DNA of 64,000 bases from Brucella pituitosa (lineage in GTDB: Bacteria; Pseudomonadota; Alphaproteobacteria; Rhizobiales; Rhizobiaceae). The position numbers were made by a program, and so were the translations under genes. This document shows positions 1-7,095 of this stretch, in pieces (position 1 is the first letter of the stretch; every line of letters begins with the position of its first letter). The notes beneath the pieces are model-generated. The model made no database searches, had not been told where the DNA came from, and saw only the letters and a list, made by a program, of their open reading frames with translations. The stretch lies in contig NZ_PYSY02000003.1 of assembly GCF_003049685.1 (NCBI RefSeq), forward strand, positions 558,001-622,000, written 5' to 3'.

Positions 1-1220
1 TAAAATTTGTACGCGGAGAAGGCACCTGGCTTATCGACAATTACGGACGGGCGTATCTCGATTGTTTTAACAATGTTTGTCACATCGGCCACGCTCATCC
101 CGAGGTGGTTGAAGCCATCGCACGGCAAGCAGCATTGTTGAACACCAACACACGCTATCTGCACGATAATATCGTTGAATATGCCGACCGGCTTACCGCG
201 ACATTACCAGAAGGCCTAACCGTTGCATCATTTGCTTGCTCAGGCAGCGAGGCAAATAGCCTGGCGTTGCGAATGGCTCGCAATCACACCGGTCGCGATG
301 AAGCGATCGTGCTTGACTGGGCTTATCATGGGACAACGCAGGAACTCATCGATCTCAGCCCTTATAAGTATAAGCGCAAAGGTGGCAAGGGTCGCCCTGC
401 GCATGTCTTTGAAGGCATCATCCCTGACAGCTATCATGCTCCGGAAGATTGGCCTGTTGAAGAGCACGCCAAGCGCTTTGCCAGCAATATTGCCGAGCAT
501 ATCGACACGATGCGCAGTCAGGGTCGCGCACCTGCATATTTCCTGGCTGAATCCATTCCGAGTGTTGCTGGCCAGGTATTTCTGCCGGAAGGCTATCTCA
601 AAGAAGTCTACGCTATGGTTCGTGCGGCGGGCGGCATATGTATCGCCGATGAAGTGCAGGTCGGCTTTGGTCGCGTAGGCAGCCACTGGTGGGCATTCGA
701 ATTGCAGGATGTTGTCCCTGACATCGTCACCATGGGCAAACCCATTGGTAACGGTCATCCAATGTCTGCGGTTGTCACAACGCGGGAAGTGGCAGACAGC
801 TTTAACAATGGCATGGAATATTTCAATACCTTCGGCGGCAATCCGGTTTCCTGTGCCGCAGGCCTCGCAGTGCTCAATGTGATCGAAAGAGATGGCCTGC
901 GTAAGAATGCGCTTGATGTCGGTAACTACCTTATTGCTGGCTTTCGCGAAATGCAGACGCGTTTTGACATTATCGGTGATGTTCGGGGTGAAGGTTTATT
1001 CCTGGGGATCGAACTGGTTACAGATCGTAAGACGAAAGCACCCGCAACTGCTCTGGCAAAACGTATCAATGATGGCGCAAGACAACGCGGTATTCTGATG
1101 GGTACAGAAGGGCCACATGATAATGTACTGAAGATGCGTCCATCGATGGTTTTCAGTCGCGAGAATGCCGATCATCTGCTCAGCGTCCTGAACGATAGCT
1201 TTGTGGCTGCTTTGCGGTAA
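1..1220 (+). CDS. Class III PLP-dependent aminotransferase, N-terminus outside window
   Basis: The reading frame is open from base 3 and continues upstream of the window, so the start is not visible. The first visible residues ([18 protein letters not shown], then [11 protein letters not shown]) are the usual N-terminal core of class III aminotransferases. [12 protein letters not shown] followed by [11 protein letters not shown] holds the expected PLP-binding lysine. The sequence resembles the ethanolamine-phosphate lyase/hydroxylysine-type branch, where this domain is often the C-terminal part of a protein of about 1,000 residues that begins with a kinase-like domain. The missing 5' part could therefore be long. 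It probably acts in the cytosol on an amino compound. The amino acid importer downstream on the same strand makes a shared substrate possible, but a terminator separates the two. Fold certain, substrate unknown. Confidence 0.85.
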   Translation, partial: KFVRGEGTWLIDNYGRAYLDCFNNVCHIGHAHPEVVEAIARQAALLNTNTRYLHDNIVEYADRLTATLPEGLTVASFACSGSEANSLALRMARNHTGRDEAIVLDWAYHGTTQELIDLSPYKYKRKGGKGRPAHVFEGIIPDSYHAPEDWPVEEHAKRFASNIAEHIDTMRSQGRAPAYFLAESIPSVAGQVFLPEGYLKEVYAMVRAAGGICIADEVQVGFGRVGSHWWAFELQDVVPDIVTMGKPIGNGHPMSAVVTTREVADSFNNGMEYFNTFGGNPVSCAAGLAVLNVIERDGLRKNALDVGNYLIAGFREMQTRFDIIGDVRGEGLFLGIELVTDRKTKAPATALAKRINDGARQRGILMGTEGPHDNVLKMRPSMVFSRENADHLLSVLNDSFVAALR

Positions 1221-1242
1221 GAACAACCGAAAGGCTTGATCT

Positions 1243-1294
1243 AAAGGCCGTATTCTCGCTGGGCAATCCGGACGAGGATACGGCCTTTTTTTTT
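1243..1294 (+). terminator. Rho-independent terminator after the aminotransferase
   Basis: An 11-bp perfect inverted repeat (AAAGGCCGTAT at 1243-1253 and ATACGGCCTTT at 1278-1288) runs directly into a tract of nine T residues. It begins 22 bp after the aminotransferase stop. Confidence 0.9.
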
Positions 1295-1370
1295 CGCTTA
1301 CTCACTTTCATCGTTCACTCAGGAAGTGACTTGAGCTCCGATAATCGTCGTCAAAGCGTTCATACGAGAC

Positions 1371-1408
1371 GCCGACAATATGCCGGTAGATTCCGGCAAT
1401 GTGTCGGG
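1371..1408 (+). promoter_or_regulatory. Two-step hairpin in the leader of the amino acid ABC operon
   Basis: CCGACA (1372-1377) pairs with TGTCGG (1402-1407), and inside it TGCCGG (1381-1386) pairs with CCGGCA (1393-1398). The two stems are separated by a 3x3 internal loop. The structure lies about 120 bp before the binding-protein start, in the 1221-1525 gap, which holds no gene. It has no T tract, so it is not a simple terminator. It could be an untranslated leader structure or a small RNA; function is inferred only from position. Confidence 0.4.
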
Positions 1409-1525
1409 CGCGCAGACATATTGCAGGATGCTTGCGAACTGAGCCTGTGCCAAGCTTCTAAATGAAGGTTAGTGGCAAACCATAACCCTAAAACAAAAAG
1501 ACAAATCCAGAGGAAACGGAAAGTC

Positions 1526-2311
1526 ATGAGTTCCAAATTGAAGAGCCTCATTGCAATCGCAGCTGTTGCGATTGCTGCAAGTTTTTCGAACGTGCCAGCG
1601 CAAGCTGACGAGCTGGAAAAGCTCAAAGAAACGGGTGAGATGCGCATTGCGATGAGCGGTCAGTATCCACCGTTCAGCTTCACAAACGAGAAAAACGAAG
1701 TGGTTGGTTTTGACGCATCGATTGGCGCCGAAATTGCGGACCGCATGGGCATGAAGCCAAAGATCGTTACCACGCCGTTCGATGGTATTATTGCGGGTCT
1801 TCTCGCAAAGAAATATGATGCAGTTGTTGCATCCATGACGATCACACCAGAGCGTGAAAAGGCCGTAGACTTTGTCGGCCCTTACTACCACGCAGGCCGT
1901 ACAATCGTTGTAAAAGACAGCTCATCCATTCAGAAACTAGAAGAACTGAACGGCAAGACCGTTGGTGTCACGATGGGTGACGCGCATGAAAAATGGGCAA
2001 AAGCGCAGGGCGATTTGACGGTTCGCACCTACAAGGGCTTGCCAGAAATGCTGATCGATCTGGAAGCAGGTCGTATTGATGCGCTTGTCATGGATAGCAT
2101 CCCGGTCATGATTGCTGTGAAGGAAACAGGCCAGAAGGTTCGTATTCTGGATACACCAAATATCGAAGGTGGTCGCGTTGCCCTCGGTATTGCAATCCGT
2201 AAAAACAATCCGGAACTGAAAGCTGCAATGCAGAAGACCCTCGACGATATGCTCGCTGATGGTGGTTACGAAAAGATCTCGATGCAGTGGATCGGTAGCG
2301 ACATTCGCTAA
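1526..2311 (+). CDS. Amino acid ABC transporter periplasmic binding protein
   Basis: A 261-residue family 3 solute-binding protein. ATG 1526 is chosen because AGAGGAAA lies just upstream and the protein then opens with a clean signal peptide (lysines, then IAIAAVAIAAS, cleavage likely after PAQA near residue 27). The frame is open further upstream but has no ribosome site there. Motifs MRIAMSGQYPPFSF, VVGFDASIGAEIADRMG and YDAVVASMTITPEREKAVDF are standard for this family. It captures a polar or charged amino acid in the periplasm and delivers it to the two permeases encoded downstream. First gene of a four-gene importer operon. Substrate cannot be read from the sequence. Confidence 0.92.
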   Translation: MSSKLKSLIAIAAVAIAASFSNVPAQADELEKLKETGEMRIAMSGQYPPFSFTNEKNEVVGFDASIGAEIADRMGMKPKIVTTPFDGIIAGLLAKKYDAVVASMTITPEREKAVDFVGPYYHAGRTIVVKDSSSIQKLEELNGKTVGVTMGDAHEKWAKAQGDLTVRTYKGLPEMLIDLEAGRIDALVMDSIPVMIAVKETGQKVRILDTPNIEGGRVALGIAIRKNNPELKAAMQKTLDDMLADGGYEKISMQWIGSDIR

Positions 2312-2323
2312 TCGAGTTTAAAT

Positions 2324-2346
2324 CCGGCCCGGTTTTTCCGGGCCGG
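2324..2346 (+). promoter_or_regulatory. Intercistronic hairpin between binding protein and permease
   Basis: A perfect 9-bp stem (CCGGCCCGG, loop TTTTT, CCGGGCCGG) begins 13 bp after the binding-protein stop and ends just before the permease. There is no T tract after it. Such hairpins commonly protect the upstream message and lower downstream expression, which fits the need for excess binding protein. Confidence 0.7.
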
Positions 2347-2372
2347 TTCATATGACTTTCCGGAGTATCTTT

Positions 2373-3020
2373 ATGGATCTTGCGTTAATGCAGCGCGTCC
2401 TCCCATTCTTCCTGGAGGCTGCATGGGTCACTGTGCAGATTTCTGTGCTTGCTCTTCTGCTGGGATTCGTCGTTGCAGGCCTGTTGGTGATCGGTCGCCT
2501 CTCAAACATTGCGATCTTGCGTTTTTTGTCTGGGGCATATGTCAGCGTATTTCGTGGTACACCCTGTCTGGTGCAATTGTTCGTCCTGTACTTCGGTGGC
2601 CCCCAGATAGGCTTGGAACTGGAACCGTATTCAGCAGGCGTCATCGGTCTGGGGTTGAACATCGGCGCTTACATGGCTGAGTCCATTCGTGGTGCGATTG
2701 CCAGTGTGGACCGCGGACAAACGGAGGCCGCTCGCTCAATAGGTTTCGATCGTGAAAGAACGTTACGTTTGATCATTCTGCCGCAAGCTGCGCGTCTCAT
2801 GATCCGGCCACTGGGTGTCAATGCCGTTGCACTCGTCAAAGGGTCGGCACTGGTTTCAACAATTTCGGTCGTGGAACTGACTTATACAGCGCAGCGCTTT
2901 ATCAGCTCTACATACAAGCCCTTCGAGATTTTTGCAGTCGCTGCTGTGCTTTACATGATCATTGTTTATGTCGTCGTCATGATTGTCGATCTGCTCGACA
3001 AGCGCTTTGCGCCGCGTTGA
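2373..3020 (+). CDS. Amino acid ABC transporter permease (HisM/GlnP type), first
   Basis: Integral membrane subunit of the importer, 215 residues. ATG 2373 is preferred because GGAG lies 7 bases before it and the product opens MDLALMQRVLPFFLEAAWVT as in relatives. An in-frame ATG at 2352 falls against the hairpin and has no ribosome site. About five hydrophobic segments are visible. The permease signature region reads SIRGAIASVDRGQTEAARSIGFDRERTLRLIILPQA, the EAA-type loop that docks on the ATPase. It pairs with the permease that begins 13 bp downstream to form a heterodimeric channel. Confidence 0.9.
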   Translation: MDLALMQRVLPFFLEAAWVTVQISVLALLLGFVVAGLLVIGRLSNIAILRFLSGAYVSVFRGTPCLVQLFVLYFGGPQIGLELEPYSAGVIGLGLNIGAYMAESIRGAIASVDRGQTEAARSIGFDRERTLRLIILPQAARLMIRPLGVNAVALVKGSALVSTISVVELTYTAQRFISSTYKPFEIFAVAAVLYMIIVYVVVMIVDLLDKRFAPR

Positions 3021-3033
3021 GGGAGGACAGATT

Positions 3034-3693
3034 ATGCCAACACTCGATTTCAGTATCGTTGTTCCTTATTACGACCTCCTGTTGGTTGGACTTTGGTGGA
3101 CCTTTGTTTTAGCCGTTGCATCCAGTGTTCTCAGCTTTGCCTTCGGTATTCTGTTCGCTCTGATTGTGCTTTACGCGCCATCCATACTTGCATATCCGGT
3201 GCGCTTCTTCATGTGGCTTTTCATGGGAACGCCCTTGTTGTTGCAGCTCTACCTCATCTATTACGGGCTTGTGCAAATCGGTATCGATATACCGGCACTT
3301 TTTGCGGGCATTATAGGTCTGAGCCTGCATTTCGCGGTCTACAATGCGGATGTCATTCGTGCGGGTATTGTTTCTGTCGATCCCGGACAGACAGAAGGTG
3401 CACGATCCATCGGTTTAAGCCGGGGACAGGCGCTACGTTATGTGATCGTACCACAGGCAATCCGGAGCACTATTCCTCCCATCGGAAACAACATGATTGT
3501 CTTGCTCAAGGACACGTCGCTTGTCTCGATTATCGGGATTGCCGAGCTGGTCAATAGCGCGCAGATCGCTATCAGCGAAACCTATAGTCCTTTTGAATTT
3601 TATCTTACTGCAGCTGCACTCTACTATCTGGTGAACCTCGTTATGGAGGCAGGGCTGCGACATATTGAAAGAAAAGTGGAGGTCACGCGATGA
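3034..3693 (+). CDS. Amino acid ABC transporter permease (HisM/GlnP type), second
   Basis: Integral membrane subunit, 219 residues. ATG 3034 follows a strong GGGAGGA site 13 bp after the first permease; an upstream in-frame extension overlaps the previous gene and is ignored. The EAA-type loop reads GIVSVDPGQTEGARSIGLSRGQALRYVIVPQA. KDTSLVSIIGIAELVNSAQ is the typical C-terminal stretch of polar amino acid permeases. Its last codons overlap the ATPase start by 4 bp (ATGA), indicating translational coupling. Confidence 0.92.
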   Translation: MPTLDFSIVVPYYDLLLVGLWWTFVLAVASSVLSFAFGILFALIVLYAPSILAYPVRFFMWLFMGTPLLLQLYLIYYGLVQIGIDIPALFAGIIGLSLHFAVYNADVIRAGIVSVDPGQTEGARSIGLSRGQALRYVIVPQAIRSTIPPIGNNMIVLLKDTSLVSIIGIAELVNSAQIAISETYSPFEFYLTAAALYYLVNLVMEAGLRHIERKVEVTR

Positions 3694-4454
3694 GCACGCT
3701 GAAGCCAATGGTTGAAGTTAAAGGTGCCCGCAAAGCCTATGGCGCACTGGAGGTTCTAAAAGGCATCGATCTTTCTGTATCCCGCGGACAGATCATTGCA
3801 ATCATAGGTCCCAGCGGCTCAGGAAAGAGTACGCTTCTGCGCTCGATCAACCATCTTGAGACCCTGAATGGCGGCGAAGTCTGGCTTGACGGTATGCAAG
3901 TCAATCAGCCGCTCAAAGGGCAGGCCTTTGAAAAGCATATAAACTCCGTGCGTCAGCAAATGGGTATGGTGTTCCAGCATTTTAATCTGTTTCCACATTT
4001 GACTGTTCTTGAGAACATTACGCTCGGTCCGATTAAATTGAAGAACATGAGTAAGCCGCAAGCGCGTGAGCTGGCACTGGAGCTGCTTGCCAAAGTTGGA
4101 TTGGCTAATAAGGCGGATGTCTATCCGTCGCGTCTGTCGGGTGGGCAAAAACAGCGTGTTGCTATTGCGCGCGCGTTGGCCATGCAGCCCAAGGTGATGC
4201 TGTTTGATGAAGCAACATCGGCACTTGACCCGGAACTGGTTGATGAGGTCAATCTCGTCATGAAACAGCTTGCTGCAGAGCACATGACAATGCTGATCGT
4301 CACGCACGAAATGCGTTTTGCTGGTGAAGTTGCAGACAAGATCCTGTTTATGGATGGTGGGGTGGTCGTTGAAGAGGGTGCCCCCGATGAACTCCTGCGT
4401 AATCCTCAGCAGGAGCGAACGCGTACATTCCTGAAAAACTATCTGGCAGGCTAA
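3690..4454 (+). CDS. Amino acid ABC transporter ATP-binding protein (GlnQ/HisP type)
   Basis: Cytosolic ATPase of the importer, 254 residues, the usual length. Walker A GPSGSGKST lies at residues 40-48, Q-loop FQHFNLFPH near 103, signature LSGGQKQRVAIARAL near 148, Walker B VMLFDEATSALDPE near 170, and H-switch IVTHEM near 202. Start ATG 3690 overlaps the permease stop and follows GTGGAGGTC. Last gene of the operon. All catalytic residues are present. An imperfect stem with CCGAAG/CTTCGG near 4494-4520 may end the transcript, though it lacks a clear T tract. Confidence 0.94.
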   Translation: MSTLKPMVEVKGARKAYGALEVLKGIDLSVSRGQIIAIIGPSGSGKSTLLRSINHLETLNGGEVWLDGMQVNQPLKGQAFEKHINSVRQQMGMVFQHFNLFPHLTVLENITLGPIKLKNMSKPQARELALELLAKVGLANKADVYPSRLSGGQKQRVAIARALAMQPKVMLFDEATSALDPELVDEVNLVMKQLAAEHMTMLIVTHEMRFAGEVADKILFMDGGVVVEEGAPDELLRNPQQERTRTFLKNYLAG

Positions 4455-4680
4455 ATCTTTAACTCCACCAGACACCGTGAGATAATCAGGCTCCGAAGTG
4501 CGGATCAAAAACCGGCGCTTCGGGGCTTATTGCTTTATGACGGTCTCATTTGTTGCGATGCAACACGGTTGCATTGCGAGCTTGCTCTGATTTTATTCTG
4601 CGTGCTGCAGTATGACAGAGGGTCGCGGTTATTTTGATCAGCTCGCTGCAAGGGTGAAAACTGCATGAAACCAGAAAACT

Positions 4681-4713
4681 GAAGGCCGACCGAGGTGCAA
4701 CCCGGCCGGCCTT
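4681..4713 (-). terminator. Probable terminator of glnII
   Basis: GAAGGCCG at 4681-4688 pairs with CGGCCTTC at 4706-4713, with one mismatch before two further pairs. Read on the minus strand the stem is followed by AGTTTTCTGG, a short T run. It lies 22 bp beyond the glnII stop and may also stop plus-strand transcripts from the importer. Confidence 0.6.
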
Positions 4714-4735
4714 CATACTCGTTCTATTTGTCTAT

Positions 4736-5776
4736 TTAAGCTGCAAGTGCCTCGTCAGCTGTCGTTGGCACTTCAGAAATGGTCTTAAGAACCTGAGAGG
4801 CGATCTGGTAAGGGCAGCCCTGTGAGTTAGGGCGGCGATCTTCCAGATAGCCTTTATAACCATTCTGCACAAATGAATGTGGTACACGGATCGACGCTCC
4901 GCGATCAGCAATACCATAGGAGAACTTGTTCCAAGGTGCCGTTTCGTGCTTGCCGGTCAGGCGCATATGGTTGTCAGGACCATAGACGTCGATATGATCC
5001 TGCAAGTTTTTGTCAAACTGAGCCATCAGAGCTTCGAAATAGGCTTTTCCGCCCACTTCGCGCATGAATTTGGTCGAGAAGTTGCAATGCATTCCCGAGC
5101 CATTCCAGTCGGTGTCGCCGAGCGGTTTGCAGTGGAACTCGATATCGATAGAATACTGTTCGCAAAGACGCAGAAGGAGGTAACGGGCGATCCAGATCTG
5201 GTCTGCAGCGCTCCTTGAGCCTTTACCGAAAACCTGGAATTCCCACTGGCCCTTGGCCACTTCAGCATTAATGCCTTCGTGATTGATCCCTGCAGCAAGG
5301 CAGAGGTCAAGATGCTCTTCTACAATCTTGCGCGCGATCGAGCCGACGTTTTTGTAGCCGACGCCGGTATAATAAGGGCCCTGTGGTGCTGGGAAGCCTT
5401 GTTCCGGGAAACCAAGTGGGCGACCGTTTTCGTAGAAGAAATATTCCTGCTCAAAACCGAACCATGCGTCTTCATCTTCAAGAACAGTCGCACGGCTGTT
5501 CGACGGATGAGGCGTCACGCCATCAGGCATCATGACTTCGCACATAACAAGCGCGCCGTTAGTGCGCGCCGGATCAGGATAAATTGCAACAGGCTTCAAT
5601 ACGCAATCCGAGCTGCGGCCTTCCGCCTGCATCGTGGAAGAACCATCAAAGCCCCAGTTAGGAAGCTGATCAAGGGTTGGAAATGTTTCGAATTCCTTGA
5701 TCTGGGTTTTACCACGCAGGTTCGGGGTAGGGGTGTAGCCGTCCAACCAGATATATTCGAGCTTATATTTTGTCAT
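4736..5776 (-). CDS. glnII: Glutamine synthetase, eukaryote-like type II
   Basis: Makes glutamine from glutamate, ammonia and ATP in the cytosol. At 346 residues it is far shorter than bacterial GSI (about 470) and matches GSII. The opening MTKYKLEYIWLDGYTPTPNLRGKT, the GFDGSST segment, the catalytic-core stretch WFGFEQEYFFYE and later NGSGMHCNFSTKFMR and RLTGKHET are GSII landmarks. GSII is typical of rhizobia and their relatives as a second, nitrogen-regulated enzyme. A sigma-54 type promoter about 90 bp upstream fits NtrC-dependent induction under nitrogen limitation. It stands alone on the minus strand. Confidence 0.95.
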   Translation of the reverse strand: MTKYKLEYIWLDGYTPTPNLRGKTQIKEFETFPTLDQLPNWGFDGSSTMQAEGRSSDCVLKPVAIYPDPARTNGALVMCEVMMPDGVTPHPSNSRATVLEDEDAWFGFEQEYFFYENGRPLGFPEQGFPAPQGPYYTGVGYKNVGSIARKIVEEHLDLCLAAGINHEGINAEVAKGQWEFQVFGKGSRSAADQIWIARYLLLRLCEQYSIDIEFHCKPLGDTDWNGSGMHCNFSTKFMREVGGKAYFEALMAQFDKNLQDHIDVYGPDNHMRLTGKHETAPWNKFSYGIADRGASIRVPHSFVQNGYKGYLEDRRPNSQGCPYQIASQVLKTISEVPTTADEALAA

Positions 5777-5865
5777 CGCCTAGTCTCTTTTGTTCTGCGT
5801 ATTAAACCAATTCCCAACATTGCGGCCTATTTGTCGTAGGCCCGGCAATGCGTTTGATTTAATAG

Positions 5866-5882
5866 AAGCAAGTGTCATGCCA
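5866..5882 (-). promoter_or_regulatory. Sigma-54 (-24/-12) promoter of glnII
   Basis: On the minus strand TGGCATGACACTTGCTT matches the consensus TGGCAC-N5-TTGC with exact GG-to-GC spacing of 10. It predicts a start near 5853 and a leader of about 75 bases before the glnII ATG at 5776. Confidence 0.85.
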
Positions 5883-5975
5883 GATGGAGAAAACGCGAGA
5901 TAAGGCGTGCTTCAATGGCGATAAATGAACCAAAGGCGGGCTTAGGTTCAGATGATTGCGGTTGGGAGGTGCTGG

Positions 5976-5996
5976 GGATTGCGCTAAGCGCAATCC
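5976..5996. promoter_or_regulatory. Perfect 21-bp palindrome upstream of the glnII sigma-54 promoter
   Basis: GGATTGCGCT-A-AGCGCAATCC is a perfect 10-bp inverted repeat with a one-base centre. It sits about 95-115 bp upstream of the -24 element, where enhancer-binding activators normally bind. The half-site spacing differs from the usual NtrC consensus, so the binder is uncertain. The rest of the 5777-6088 gap shows nothing else. Confidence 0.5.
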
Positions 5997-6088
5997 AGAG
6001 GTTCAATACCTAGCAATTCATTGCTCATAAAATAGGCAAATGGATAAAAACGCGTCATCATATACGCTTAGATTATTTGCATAGAAAA

Positions 6089-6829
6089 CTAAGGCGCCCA
6101 GGTCTTTAACACTTTTCGCAAAGTGGACAGGCTCTGATAGCCTGCTTCCAGCCCTGCAAGGGCCAACGGCACGCCTTCTGCCCGACGCCGCATGACGTGC
6201 GAGACCCTTAATCGCTGCCGCCATTCGACGAAACTCATACCTGTTTCGTGGCGGAATTTGCGCGTCATTGTGCGACGGCTCATGCCGACTTTATCAGCCC
6301 AGTCGTCAATGGTGAGGTCGTTACCGGGATTATCGAGCAAATCCCGGCAGAGCCTGCGTAGTTGCTTTTCGGAAGGCAACGGGACCGTATAAGGCTGTTG
6401 ATCGGCATTGCGAATTTCATCAAGGATCAGCGCCGAAAGATGTTGTCCTCTGCCGGTTTCATCGTAGAGCACTGGTTCATTTGCCAGCGCCTGTATACTT
6501 GCATCAAGTAGCGCTGAAACTTTCAGAATCCGTGTGGGTTCCCAAACATCGCGTAAAACGCTTTCTTCCAGATAGACAGAATGCATTTTTGTTTCGCCGA
6601 AGGTTTGAACCGCATGCGGCAGGTCAGGTGCGATGAGAATAGCGTAACCGCTGGGGAGCATAAATGCGCCTTCTTCAGTCATTGCGGTCATATAGCCGCT
6701 ATTGCCATAAAGAAGCTGTCCACGTCGGTGACTGTGCCAGCCGAAATTCATACTAACCGTATATTCACGACGCATCACAGCCAGAGGCCGTTTGATGTCC
6801 TGATAATCAATTGCATGTTTCGGTCGCAT
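6089..6829 (-). CDS. AraC family transcriptional regulator with cupin sensor domain
   Basis: A 246-residue regulator. Residues 20-90 form an AraC-type cupin (FGWHSHRRGQLLYG, then PDLPHAVQ). The C-terminal part carries the first helix-turn-helix (LTIDDWADKVGMSRRTMTRKFRHETGMSFVEWRQRLRV). The second helix-turn-helix is odd: after LAGLEAGYQSLST it reads LRKVLKTWAP and stops, without the usual F-x(3)F-G-x-x-P-x-x-Y ending. A shift of one base after ST would read FAKSVKDLGAL, closer to the family, so a frameshift is possible. It is divergent from a siderophore receptor and has an iron-type operator 24 bp before its start, so I infer it controls iron uptake. Confidence 0.8.
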   Translation of the reverse strand: MRPKHAIDYQDIKRPLAVMRREYTVSMNFGWHSHRRGQLLYGNSGYMTAMTEEGAFMLPSGYAILIAPDLPHAVQTFGETKMHSVYLEESVLRDVWEPTRILKVSALLDASIQALANEPVLYDETGRGQHLSALILDEIRNADQQPYTVPLPSEKQLRRLCRDLLDNPGNDLTIDDWADKVGMSRRTMTRKFRHETGMSFVEWRQRLRVSHVMRRRAEGVPLALAGLEAGYQSLSTLRKVLKTWAP

Positions 6830-6852
6830 TCAGTGTTCCATTTGGCCCAATT

Positions 6853-6867
6853 TGACTAAAAAAGTCA
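6853..6867. promoter_or_regulatory. RirA-type iron-responsive operator (TGA-N9-TCA)
   Basis: TGACTAAAAAAGTCA is a perfect dyad matching the IRO box TGA-N9-TCA described for the rhizobial iron regulator RirA. It lies 24 bp upstream of the AraC regulator start and about 230 bp before the divergent receptor. Confidence 0.65.
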
Positions 6868-6977
6868 TATTTGATGGAGATTGCAGAATTTTGACCCGAT
6901 TGCAACCGAGTTTGGCCTGACTCAACAAGTGATGATGAATATATTCTGCTTCGCAACGCATTGATATGCTGGCGTAA

Positions 6978-6994
6978 TTTAGAATTATTCTGAA
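6978..6994. promoter_or_regulatory. Irr-type iron control element (ICE)
   Basis: TTTAGAATTATTCTGAA fits the ICE consensus TTTAGAA-N3-TTCTAAA with a single mismatch. It lies about 100 bp upstream of the siderophore receptor start, so Irr control of the receptor is plausible. Confidence 0.6.
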
Positions 6995-7095
6995 TTCTAC
7001 GATTACGCAACATCAAATTTGATAGTTAAAGCCTGCGGTCGTTATCGTCAGCGGGACACATCTCGTTTACTTGCTAAACGACCAGGAGAGCCGAA

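Noticed and set aside
3819-4508. 229-codon minus-strand frame
   Set aside because: Antisense of the intact amino acid ABC ATPase.
5976-5996. Calling the palindrome a standard NtrC site
   Set aside because: Its half-site spacing does not match the usual GCAC-N7-GTGC pattern, so only a candidate enhancer is reported.
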